Below are positions 52,340 to 64,000 of a stretch of DNA of 64,000 nt, one piece after another. The DNA is taken from the NCBI GenBank assembly GCA_943737045.1, contig CALSFV010000496.1, forward strand, positions 23,365-87,364. The letters are read 5' to 3'. A program made the position numbers and the translations under genes. Position 1 is the first letter of the stretch; each line of letters starts with the position of its first letter. Under the pieces are notes generated by a model. The model saw only the letters and a list, made by a program, of their open reading frames with translations. It searched no databases and was not told the DNA's origin. This stretch comes from Parapristionchus giblindavisi. Taxonomy: Eukaryota > Nematoda > Chromadorea > Rhabditida > Diplogasteridae.

Positions 52340-55300
52340 ATGCCCACCTACAAGCTCAACTACTTCCCCGCACGTGGACTTGGCGAGGTTGGATATTTTC
52401 ACATATTTGAAAGATATCTCTTTCTCTCTTTTTATATCTCTTTTTTGAGAGTCATGGATGAGATAAAATTGATTCTGAATAATGCAAAGTCGTTGTTGGA
52501 ACTTTGCTGGTGAAGCGTGGAGAATGCGTAAGAAGGATCGAGAAAAGCTAGCGGTCTGCCAGAGGAAGATGGAGCGTAAGATGGTTGGTGTTACATTGAT
52601 TGATAGATGGAGGAACGAAAGGATTAGAGGAACTACTGGATTGAAGGATTGGTTGGACGAGGCGGATAGAAGAATGCTTGTGTGGGCAGATAAGGTACGA
52701 AGGATGGACACTGATCGATGGGCCAAAATTGTCACCAATTGGATACCCTATCAATATGCTTCTCGAAGACCTGTTGGAAAGCCCCCTACTCGTTGGCGAG
52801 ATGACCTAAGGAAGAGAATCGGTAAAGGATGGTGGAATATGCCCTACTCCCAATGGCTAACAACCATATCCCAGCACACCACAGTGTGAACCTGATAAAT
52901 ATTGAATTGAAAAAAGTCGTTGTTGGAACTGACTATGAATGAGGAGATAATAATCAAACCTGTTACTTCTAGGTTTCTCGTCAACTCCTCCATCTATCTG
53001 GAACGCCTTTTGAGGACAATCGAATCACCATGGAACAATGGCCCGAATTCAAGCCAAGTATAGAATTTAAGACATTTGTTACAAACCAATCAATACAATA
53101 CAAAAACGAACCGCAAGTTGGGGAAATACGTGTTGGGGGAAAATGACACACCTCTATTTATCCAATTCCAAGCTAAAGTGGAACTCTGATCTGCCTACAC
53201 TCGCTCATATTCCGTTGTAATGAAATCTTAAAGTGCGAAAAGAGGAGTACATCGATTAAAAAGTTAAATCCATGTTCAGAGACTCCCTTCGGTCAGATGC
53301 CAGTACTAGAGGTCGACGGAAAGCCTCTACCACAGAGTTTCGCCATCGCTCGTTATCTCGCCAAGGAATTCGGTACGTCGGCTCTGCCATATTTTGAGCT
53401 CAGGGGTCCGTCCAATCTGTCACTTTCGATCGAAAGTTCAGAAGAAAGTTCGCAACTTTCTAGCGAGAGTTCAGCAGAAAGATGCGAACTTTCCTCTCAA
53501 CTTTCGTCCGAAAGCTCTCCTACCCCTCACATAGACAAGGGGTTTAAATACATCACACTATCTGAGAAAATTCAACAACTGAATTTTTTTGGTATCGACG
53601 AAAATGGATTTTTCTGTTTTATGTATGATAATTACAGGCACGATGAGTGTAGTTCACTGGTAATTGGAAATTCCTTCCAATTGAAAATTCGCTTCAGGAT
53701 CTGACCACACAACGATTTTGCGACTTTTCCAAAAAAGTTTATTTCGAATCCAATCGATTCGGGAGTGGGTGCAATGGACTCCTTGGCGAATTCTAAGAAA
53801 CTATTGCTGAGGAAAGTTTTTTGATCAAAGATCAACGAAGGCTGGAATTACGGAATTTTCAAAAAAAATTCACATTAAATTAATTCTTACTATTTTCCCA
53901 TGGCCCAGGTAAATTTTTTATTTGCTCAATAGTTTCTGCATATTATATTACACCTTTAGTTTAAAATTGATAATTTTTAAAAAGTGGGAAATCTGTAAAC
54001 GAATCAATTTTGTTCGTTGGACTTAATTGTGGTGAGGATTGGCGAGGTTTCCTAAAAAGTTTATTTGGAATCCTATCGATTCGGGAGTGGGCACATTCAA
54101 ATACTTGTCTAATTCTAAGAAACTATTGCTGAGGAGAGTTTTTCGATAACCGGTCAACGAACGCTGGAATTGGGAATTTTCGAATAAAATGTGTACAATA
54201 AATTAATTCTCACTATTTTCCATGGCGAATGTAATCTTTTTATTTGTTCAATCGCTTCTACATGGTGAGAATTATGGAAAATAGTGAGAATTAATTTATT
54301 GTACACATTTTATTCGAAAATTCCCAATTCCAGCGTTCGTTGACCGGTTATCGAAAAACTCTCCTCAGCAATAGTTTCTTAGAATTAGACAAGAATTTGA
54401 ATGTGCCCACTGCCGAATCGATAGGATTCGAAATAAACTTTTTAGGGAACGTCGCCAATCCTCACCACAATTAAGTCCAACGAACAAAATTGATTCGTTT
54501 ACAGATTTCCCACTTTTTAAAAATTATCAATTTTAAACTAAAGGTGTAATATAAGAGAGACTATCTGACTCAGTGAACATATTTTGCTTATGGCTTGGCA
54601 CTTGGCCAAAAAGTGATACGAACCGATCGGGCCCAAATCGTGCACAGTTGTAGTATGGGCTGACATGAGCTCACAGACGGAGTTTGGGTTCGTCATATCT
54701 GCACCCTCGCTAAATATCGTAAGTTCGATGAAGTGTCATCAAAATTTCAAAGTTTACGGATTCGTTCGATATGTGTATATGACGAAGGGCAATAGTAAGC
54801 AGGTAAATTCCACCAAGTATCATCCCGATCCAAAACAGTGAGACACAGAAAAAAATTTAAAAAGACATAAAAAATATTTTTCAATTTTATTTTATTTTTC
54901 CTACAATTGCCTATCGGTGAGGGTCATTTTTTACTCCTTCAATTTGACGAGTATTCATTAGTGTAACTACTGTATGAAAATGAATTAAAACAAATTGGGA
55001 AAAAGTTGCCTTATTCCCGAAAAACCACGATTAATTCGCCTTTTTATTGCAAACTGAGCCGATTAAGCATGGGCAGGATACGGTAATGCAAATGCGGAAA
55101 TTCAAAATTCGGCAATAACTATTGGTTTTCATTCGATTTCAGTATTATATTATTGTTTTCTTTTATCATTTGTTAGTTATCTGAATATTTGAATAGTAAT
55201 ATCACACTATTTTTCGGAAAAAAAATATCAATTTAGAAGTTGTGAATTTGCATAACCGTAACCGGTGAATGCTTATTCGCTCAGTTGGCGATAAAAAGGC

Positions 55301-58300
55301 AAATTAATCGTGGTTTTTCGGGAATAAGGCAACTTTTTCCCAATTTGTTTTAATTCATTTTCATACAATAGTTACACTAATGAATACTCGACAAATTGAA
55401 GGAATAAAAAATGACCCTCACCGATAGGCAATTGTAGGAAAAATAAAATAAAATTGAAAAATATTTTTTATGTCTTTTTAAATTTTTTTCTGGGTCTCAC
55501 TGTTTTGGATCGGGATGATACTTGGTGGAATTTACCTGCTTACTATTGCCCTTCGTCATATACACATATCGAACGAATCCGTAAACTTTGAAATTTTGAT
55601 GACACTTCATCGAACTTACGATATTTAGCGAGGGTGCAGATATGACGAACCCAAACTCCGTCTGTGAGCTCATGTCAGCCCATACTACAACTGTGCACGG
55701 TTTGGGCCCATTCGGTTCATATCACTTTTTGGCCAAGTGCCAAGAGAATGTCACTTGAGCCAGATAGTCTCTCATAATATGCAGAAACTTTTGAGAAAAT
55801 AAAAAAATTACCTGGACCATGGGAAAATAGTGAGAATTAATTTAATGTGAATTTTTTTCTGAAAATTCCCGAATTCCAGCCTTCGTTGATCTTTGATCAA
55901 AAAACTTTCCTCAGCGATAGTTTCTTAGAATTCGCCAAGGAGTCCATTGCACCGACTCCCGAATCGATTGGATTCGAAATAAACCTTTTAGGAAAAGGCG
56001 CCAAATCGTTGTGTGGTCACCTCCTGAAGCGAATTTTCAATTGGAAGGAATTTCCAAGTACCAGCGAACTACACTCATGGAACCTGTAATTGTCATACAT
56101 AAAACAGAAAAATCCATTTTTCGTCGATACCACACATATGTCGACTTTCTCAGATAGCGTGTTTTACATACTTGTAAGAATGCCTACGGCGAACCCCCTC
56201 TGGTATTTTGCCGCTTAAAGTCTACTTAAACTTTCCCACTTTAAGTAGACTTTAAGTAAACTTAAAGTGAGACGTAAGTCTACTTAAAGTGGTGTGGTAT
56301 ACTGTAATGCATTTCGTCAAATGTTCTTTCACTTAAAGTTTACTTAAAGTCTACTTAAAGTCTGTGGCGTAGTTTAAGTAGACTTTAAGTGGCAAAATAC
56401 CAGAGCCAGACGGGTTAGGCGCACCTCTCCTCACAACTTTCATTCGAAGGCTCTCCTACCCCTTTGATGTGTAAGGGGCTTATATACTTGTATTAAAGAC
56501 TTCGGCAAACCCCAGACGGGTTTGGTGACAGTCGCCCGCCCCTTCTAGCTTGAGTTCAAACGAAAATCCGTGAGCGCGCACAAGACTTCTTTTGCAGTTT
56601 TTGTATAAATAATAAGAGTTTTCTTTTAAAAAAATTATAACATATTGAACACACACTCATAAGGAGTTGAGTAATAACAATTTCACCATCACACTATCAC
56701 TTTTGTAAATTCAAGTTTCGTCGCAACTTTATGTAAAGCTCCGTTTACTTTTTCTGCTCCTCTTCAAATGCACACTCTCTCGCCTGCTCTAACCGACCTC
56801 GCAACAAAGTTCGCAACTTTAGTCGCATCTTTTCGTCGCAACTTTCGACGCAACTTTTGTTAGAGAGAATTAGAGAGCGTGTATTTCGAGAGATTTAGAG
56901 AAAAAGATGCGAAGAAAGTTGCGAACTTTGTTCGCAACTTTCTTCGCATCTTTTTTGACAGATTGGACACACCACAGATCTTATCCAGGAATCTTATCGT
57001 TGTGTACACAATGATTACAATTCATTCACCGATTTGATCTAAGTCCTCTTGGATAACATTTCCATGGACCGTACAATTTTTCATCAGGCTACGCCGGAAA
57101 GGACGCATTCGAATCCGCATGGGTGGATGCTCTCGGAGATCAATTTAAGGATTACGTCAATGAGATCAGACCATTCGTACTCGTCCATTATGGATTCACT
57201 GAGGGAGACAAGGTTGGATTATTGAAAACGATATATGCAATACAAATTTTTTCACAAACAATATTTTGCCTTGACCATAGGCCCAACCGATAAAGCGATC
57301 ACTCACAACGGTTTATGCAATTTTCAAATATTAAAGTTTAAACACAATTTCACGGTTTGCCGTCAGCAAAGAATTCGTAAAAAAGACGTAAGCAGATGAA
57401 AACATTAAGACATTTAATTTCAGGACAAGATCCAGAAGGATGTCGGAGAGCCTGCTCGTGACAAATTCTACGCTATTCTCGAGAAGAAGGCTAAGGTTTG
57501 ACAAATTCCGAAACTTACTGTGCTTACAAGGGAGCTCTGTGGTCTTGTCTTGGCCATATGAGAAGGCACTATCATGACTAGATTAAGTTCTCGATGGTGA
57601 TTACGAATCTCTTTTTAGGGCTGCATAGACGACCTGAGTTTCGAGAAAATCGATATTGAAATTCCGATGGTCAATTCGAAAATTTTCGGTGGATAGTACA
57701 CAAACATTTCCTATGAGTTGGTGAGCTCATCTATCAACCTCCGAAGCAACGACCTGTGTAGTGTAGTGGATAAGGTGTCCGGGTTAGATTTTGACTGTCA
57801 CTGGTTCGATCCCTCTTGCAGAACTTTTCTTTTGCTGATTTTCTTTATGTCAAGATGAAACATCAAAAAACATTTTTTTTAAAACATCAAGTAAAACATC
57901 AAAAAACATCGAGATCAAAGATCATTCTGTGTGTGTGTGTGTGCGCGCGCGCGATCTTTAACAACAAAATGATCAAAAGAAAATCGATTCTTGAAGAAAA
58001 AGAATGATCTTTGATCTCGTTGTTTTTTATGTTTTACTTGATGTTTAAAAAAAATGTTTTTTGATGTTTCATCTTTACATAAAGAAAATCAGCAAAAGAA
58101 AAGTTCTGCAAGTGGGATCGAACCAGTGACAGTCAAAATCTAACGCGGACACCTTATCCACTACACTACACAGGTCGCTGCTTCGGAGGTTTATAGATGA
58201 GTTCACCAACTCATAGGAAATGTTTGTGTACTATCCCCCGAAAATTTTCGAATTGACCATCGGAATTTCAATATCGATTTTCTCGAAACTCAGGTCGTCT

Positions 58301-58782
58301 AGGCAGCCCTAAAAAGAGATTCGTAATCACCATCGAGAACTTAATCTAGTCATGATAGTGCCTTCTCATATGGCCAAGACAAGACCACAGAGCTCCCTTG
58401 TTAGAGCCGTCGATATTACTCATTACGTTGACCGCAGTAAAGTACTCTTGTGTGATTGGAATGTGATATTATTACTTCGTAATCACCGCTTTCTTCGATA
58501 TTATCGATTGATTTCAGGAGAACGGTAACAATGGTTTCCTCGTTGGAAACTCCCTGACATGGATTGATCTTTTGATAGCTGATCATATGGATATTCTCGA
58601 AGGATTCGTCCCTGGTTTCTTCGATGGGTTCCCAACCGTAAGTGGAATTTATCGTGTATTTTGAGGAATTTCTTCTTTGGAATTAAGTAAGTATGCTTCA
58701 GCTTCTGGCCAACAAGACCAAGGTGCGATCGTGTCCCAAGCTGAAGGAGTGGCTCGATAAGAGACCCGTTACGAAGTTCTAA
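52340..58782 (+). CDS. Sigma-class glutathione S-transferase 6
   Basis: Exons 52340-52387, 52973-53057, 53280-53372, 57088-57212, 57424-57495, 58518-58637, 58702-58782; 207 aa despite a 6.4-kb span. Tyr8 (KLNYFPARGLGE), Trp39 in ITMEQWPEFK, Lys43, [11 protein letters not shown] and [16 protein letters not shown] are intact. The C-terminal domain has [20 protein letters not shown] and [20 protein letters not shown]. Introns 1, 3 and 5 are swollen by a LINE tail, a 3.6-kb nested fold-back complex and an 874-bp palindrome, yet every splice border is canonical. Whether the 3.7-kb intron with hairpins is spliced efficiently is untested. Confidence 0.9.
52487..52930 (+). mobile_element. LINE 3' fragment in GST6 intron 1, 17-bp target duplication
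   Basis: AAGTCGTTGTTGGAACT at 52487-52503 is repeated exactly at 52914-52930. The 410 bases between encode on the plus strand the C-terminal end of a LINE reverse-transcriptase ORF (GVTLIDRWRNERIR, LVWADKVRRMDTDRWAK, GKPPTRWRDDLRK) to a stop near 52889, then TGATAAATATTGAATTG. Severe 5' truncation plus a long direct repeat is the signature of target-primed reverse transcription. Confidence 0.85.
54552..55773. mobile_element. Inner 1.2-kb fold-back element
   Basis: Ends GAGAGACTATCTGACTCA and TGAGCCAGATAGTCTCTC, with arms of about 500 bp (for example GACGGAGTTTGGGTTCGTCA inverted at 55640-55665). Removing it restores GTGTAATATAATATGCAGA, the inverse of the sequence at 53935-53955, implying an ATA duplication and later insertion into the outer element. 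Confidence 0.75.
56199..56404. mobile_element. 206-bp MITE of CTTAAAGTCTAC repeats
   Basis: Inverted ends TCTGGTATTTTGCC and GGCAAAATACCAGA flank repeated TTAAAGTCTACTTAAAGT blocks in both orientations. Confidence 0.7.
57524..58403. mobile_element. 874-bp palindromic element with tRNA-like arms in GST6 intron 5
   Basis: TTA at 57524-57526 and 58401-58403 flanks CAAGGGAGCTCTGTGGTCTT and its inverse, with near-identical arms of about 390-430 bp. Each arm holds a tRNA-like unit (plus strand 57763-57830, minus strand 58100-58175) with A-box TAGTGTAGTGG and B-box GGTTCGATCCC. The same TTA family occurs at 20439-20865. Confidence 0.8.
57763..57832 (+). repeat. tRNA-like sequence in palindrome arm
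   Basis: Good A and B boxes at tRNA spacing, but no paired acceptor stem. Duplicated in inverse at 58100-58175. Probably tRNA-derived rather than a working tRNA gene. Confidence 0.5.
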
Positions 58783-59550
58783 ATGAACATCTCATTCCGT
58801 CAATATATGTACTGTATTCATTTGTGTAGATCTCAATTGTGTCAATTGTGATAAATGTGATAAATAAATGTGATAATATTAACAGCCGATATTATAGCAA
58901 GAATACTTTAAGAATTTATTATTATCAAATCATTTAATTTCGATTGAATAACATTTCCTTTTGTAGTCAGCAACACGTTGCTACTATCTATATTCGATGC
59001 GGTGTAATGATAAATATAATTCATGCTGTCTTTCATATCTAAAATCAGATTATTCTCCGTCAACAATGATAAAGTATCACGATGGAAGGTCTATCTTTTT
59101 TTTTGGAAATGCTATCCTTGCTCTAGATTAAATGATTGCTGACTCGAAAATGGGCAAAATTTGTACCTACGCACATGTGCACATTTATAACTGTCTGATT
59201 GAATCTCTCTATCTCTGTATCTTTCCTTCTCTCTATATGTCTTTCTGTATATCTTACCCTCTCTATTTCTCTCTCTAAACAGTCTATAGCTTCTACCTTC
59301 TAGCCTCCAGTGTACGTAAGTAACCTTTGTTCTCTAACTCTCTAACTCAGCGCTCGCCTATTTAACATCGTCCAACCTCTCGCTCGTACTCTCTTTTCCC
59401 TCCATCTCTAGTTTATTACTTTTATAATAATTTTCCCGATCTATTTTTAAACTCTGCGTTCTCGTAATCCTCCCTCTCAATTTTGTATTCGTAGCCATAA
59501 CTTCGGATTGTCACCAAACTTTATTTAACTTATATTTATAGAAAATCAGC
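58783..59550. other. GST6-GST7 spacer
   Basis: GST 3' UTR, AT-rich DNA, CT-rich tract (59190-59280) and the GST upstream module (AGTCTATAGCTTCTACCTTC near 59281). No gene. Confidence 0.5.
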
Positions 59551-61064
<1,514 letters not shown>

Positions 61065-62137
61065 ATGAACAATAAACTATCTCATTCCATCATTATATGT
61101 ATTGTGCTAATTCGTGTAGATATCGACTGTGATAAAGTACATTTTTTCGTATTCTTTACTCCATCATATTATATAGATCAAGAAATGTGATGGCATGAAT
61201 TGATCGATGGATGTCCGTGGCTCTGATAGCGATATTCTCGCTTTTGAATATGTGACACCGTATTACGAATATATATTTATCACATGCTCACGCATGAACG
61301 ATACGGTCGAAAAATTGTGAAATAATAATTAATCAATATACTCTCAAAAACAATAGATGAAGGATGGGGGAACGTTTGTTTTATGTTTCCTAACCATTAA
61401 TGGTGGTTATGATTATCGTCTCGTGGTACGATGATTAAGTGAGTGTCATGCTCACAAGTGGATAAACAACGTGTAGTATACACGCGTTCACGTGTACTGG
61501 TTTAACACTGCCTCTATCACAATCTGTTGTTCTCAGCCTCTCTGACTCACTTCCTATCTCTATCCCATTCTCTAGTTCATCAACTTTTCTCCGTCTGTTG
61601 GGTCTCCCCGTGGCTTTTTGTGCATTTTTGTGTGCAATGGATATCTCTCCATGTCTCAACGTGTATTTTCTGCATCTTTTGTACCCCTCTCTAGTTTGTT
61701 ATCATTATTCACCAATACCCCTTCCTATATCAACTGAACGATTTGAGAGAGAGAGAGTGATAAGAAAGGATAGATAATAGGGCACATAATTTGCATGCTT
61801 TGCAAACAGAAGCATTTGGAATGGATCTTTCTACAAATTTGTTTATACCCTGCCTGCGATCAAACGTGTATCTATAACACAAAACACTGGCATTTCTCTA
61901 TCAAGAGAGACATGATCTCTTCAACAACTTCTCCATTTGCACTCTCTGTAATCTTTCGTTTAGTTTTATCTTATTTATTGAATCGATTGATAGATAACCA
62001 TTCACGTTTCTTCCCCTTGACTTCCTATCACTAGTACACTCTCGACATTTTATACATGAGACAGTCTCTTTTTTCTTTGTTCCTTGTTCCTTTGGTTTTT
62101 AGCAAATCGTAATATACAAATGATTTCAGTGATTTCC
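61065..62137. other. GST7-GST8 spacer
   Basis: 61360-62015 is an ancient duplicate of the DNA at 45530-45790 plus 48030-48330 (shared GCTCACAAGTGG, GATTAAGTGAGTG and TTTGCACTCTCTGTAAT). No gene; the frame 61795-62034 lies in this duplicated spacer. Confidence 0.5.
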
Positions 62138-63706
62138 ATGCCCTCATACAAGCTTCACTATTTCGATTTACGTGGATATGGAGAGGTTGGATCATAGTAT
62201 CTAATATATTTCTAAAGATTAAAGTAATACCCTGAACTAATTTGAAACTTTCGGCTCTGGCCACACTCTCTCGTTATTGTCAATAGGAAGAGTAAAATTA
62301 GATCCTTTAACAAACTTTGATTTCTTCATATCGTCGGGTTCTTTCATCGCAGTCACCGAAAACATGCAATATGATGATTGTTCACTGTTTCTCTCACTTT
62401 CAAAGGATATTTATTCTATTTCCAGGTATCGAGGATTCTCCTTCATTTAGGAGGCGTTGAATTTGAAGATCACCGCATTACTCAGGAAGAGTGGCCGGAG
62501 TTGAAACCGAGTAAGTTGACTGAATTGTGTTTCCTATAATCCTTTCCGTTGTCTATTTTTTTTTTAATTATAATGAAATCATCTCAGAGACTCCGTTCGG
62601 ACATATTCCTGTTCTCGAAGTCGATGGAAAGTTCATTCCTCAAAGTTTCGCCATCGCTCGCTATCTCGCGAAGGAATTTGGTAAAGAAAAAAAGGAATTT
62701 CTCAAGCTTTTGGTTCAATCTTTATTGTGTGATTGAGCACAGTGATTTGGCTTGAAAAGATTATTTTTATCTAAATTCAATGGTTTTTTTATGTTCCAAA
62801 ATAAGATCAGAATAAGAAAAAAATATCAAAGTGGAGAATTTTTTAATATTTTCATCACTGCAGCACAGACAAGTGTATTATTTAGGCTTTGCTGGAAAGA
62901 GTCCATTCGAGGCAGCATGGGTGGATGCTCTCGGTGATCAATTCAAAGACTATCACTTAGAGATGAGACCATTCTTCATGGGAATCACTTCTGAGCACAA
63001 GGTAAACCATAGAAAGGATCTTTCAAAATAATATTTTGCTCCAATTCATGATGATGTGAGTTAAATTTGCTCCACCCCCATCAATAAACCAATCTTTATC
63101 GATAATGAAGCTATTGATTATTTAATTCCACTTTACATTATGAATAATTATTTTGTTCAGGATAAGCTTCTGAAGGAGATCGCTGAACCAGCTCGCGATA
63201 AGTTCTTCGGAATCATCGACAAAATCTTCAAGGTTGGGTTTTTTTCAAAACTTCTTTTTGCAAAGCTTTCTGAATAAGATGGATCGTGGAAAGTATAATT
63301 CAAAAATCACTTGCGTCAGAACCTACATTGTATAATAATAAATGTTTGATATTTTAATGTTATAACATACACTTAAAATATACATTGCGATGTAAATGTT
63401 TAGGATAACGGTAACAACGGTCATCTCGTTGGTGATTCTCTGACATGGGTTGATATCGTGATTGCTGATCACATTCAATCTCTCGAGAAGTGGCTTCCCG
63501 GATTCTTCGATTCTTTCCCAACGGTATGCATCAAAGTATATTATTAAACATATGAAATCTTTATTTATCATTTACATTTTGTTATTTCCGTACCACTTCT
63601 TCTATTGATTTTCTTTTTTTTCCAGGCAATCGCCCTAAGGGACTCTGTATTTACTATTCCGAAAGTCAAGGAATGGATCGAGAAGAGACCTGATAATCCA
63701 TATTAA
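62138..63706 (+). CDS. Sigma-class glutathione S-transferase 8 (divergent)
   Basis: Exons 62138-62185, 62426-62510, 62588-62680, 62886-63001, 63161-63232, 63404-63523, 63626-63706; 204 aa. Intron positions match the other copies, but exon 4 is 9 nt shorter ([20 protein letters not shown], then GITSEHK). Tyr8 (KLHYFDLRGYGE), Trp39, Lys43, Pro52 and Gln63-Ser64 are kept. The glutathione loop reads FGHIPVLEVDG, so Gln50 is His and Met51 is Ile. Other changes are ILLHLGGVEFEDHRI, SLTWVDIVIADHIQSLEKWL and the end IEKRPDNPY. It is the most distant member, has no copy of the common upstream module, and lies at the edge of the cluster, so it may represent an older lineage with different substrate or cofactor affinity. 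Confidence 0.9.
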
Positions 63707-64000
63707 TTAACAATAATCTCGCATTTGTAATTTTACATGCTACGTTCGGAAGTTTCATTGCTTCAGTATATAATAAAGGAATGGCCTAGACCTTGTCTTT
63801 GTAGTTCGTTTGGTCATATTTGCCATTGATATCTTTGTTTAATTTCCAAGTCCTTTCCGTAAATATGATGATCATGATAAAGTATTCCGATTTTACAAAA
63901 TATTAAAACACCAATCAATAAACTACAGTATCATTGTTTTTTTACGTCGAGTTCGAAGTATTCAGTCTGTACTAACCCTACTTTGAACGGTTATAATTAG
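63707..64000. other. Downstream of GST8
   Basis: 3' UTR with ATAATAAAG near 63770 and AT-rich spacer. Nothing further. Confidence 0.5.

Larger units (their letters stand above)
53410..56968. mobile_element. Large nested fold-back complex in GST6 intron 3
   Basis: The outer ends GTCCAATCTGTCA (53410) and TGACAGATTGGAC (56956-56968) are inverted. Both ends are rich in GAAAGTTGCGAACTTTC-like short palindromes. Inside, 53560-53930 is inverted at about 55790-56160 and 53940-54240 at 54250-54545. A complete inner element spans about 54552-55773, and a MITE at 56199-56404. No transposase ORF is present. Confidence 0.7.

Noticed and set aside
53297..53704. 135-aa ORF fusing a GST exon with a Ser/Glu-rich tail
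   Set aside because: It is GST6 exon 3 read through its donor into a fold-back element.

Overview
The window is nematode genomic DNA. Seven-exon sigma-class glutathione S-transferase (GST) genes, a major sperm protein (MSP) gene and glycine-rich sperm proteins of the SSQ (sperm-specific class Q) type sit together, with very short introns (42-54 nt in many genes), TTTCAG-type acceptors and AATAAA poly(A) signals. A rhabditid or diplogastrid (Pristionchus-like) worm fits best; the species cannot be fixed from the sequence alone.

Left half, about 1-28,950: a sperm-gene block. A minus-strand SSQ-like gene with a 45-51 residue tandem repeat runs off the left edge. Across a shared promoter region lies a 15-exon plus-strand SSQ gene (3114-5602) whose middle is a tandem array of exon+intron units (102-nt exon, 42-43-nt intron). 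Four more plus-strand SSQ genes or gene remains follow (12886-13533, 15305-17059, 18891-20256, 23151-24567), then a broken SSQ exon (26469-26669), two minus-strand SSQ last-exon relics (10913-11010, 15037-15122) and an MSP pseudogene (28164-28938). Transposons are heavily mixed in: a complete LTR retrotransposon encoding only a gag-like protein (5859-10164, 4-bp target duplication) nested in an older element, several fold-back/MITE elements with recognisable target duplications, and a LINE reverse-transcriptase fragment.

Middle, about 28,950-32,270: mostly intergenic, with a probable small secreted cysteine-rich gene assembled here from four exons (29626-30214) and a possible second small secreted ORF (30314-30529).

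Right half, 32,272-63,706: a same-strand tandem cluster of eight sigma-class GST loci with identical seven-exon architecture. Seven look intact (204-207 aa); the fifth (49295-51105) is a pseudogene, and an isolated exon-7 relic lies at 48338-48415. Introns and spacers are enlarged by fold-back elements, LINE 3' fragments and microsatellites. A shared upstream module recurs before most of the genes, as expected when promoter and gene duplicate together. The GSTs would act as cytosolic glutathione-conjugating enzymes. The SSQ/MSP block would serve sperm; the two halves are neighbours, not a pathway.
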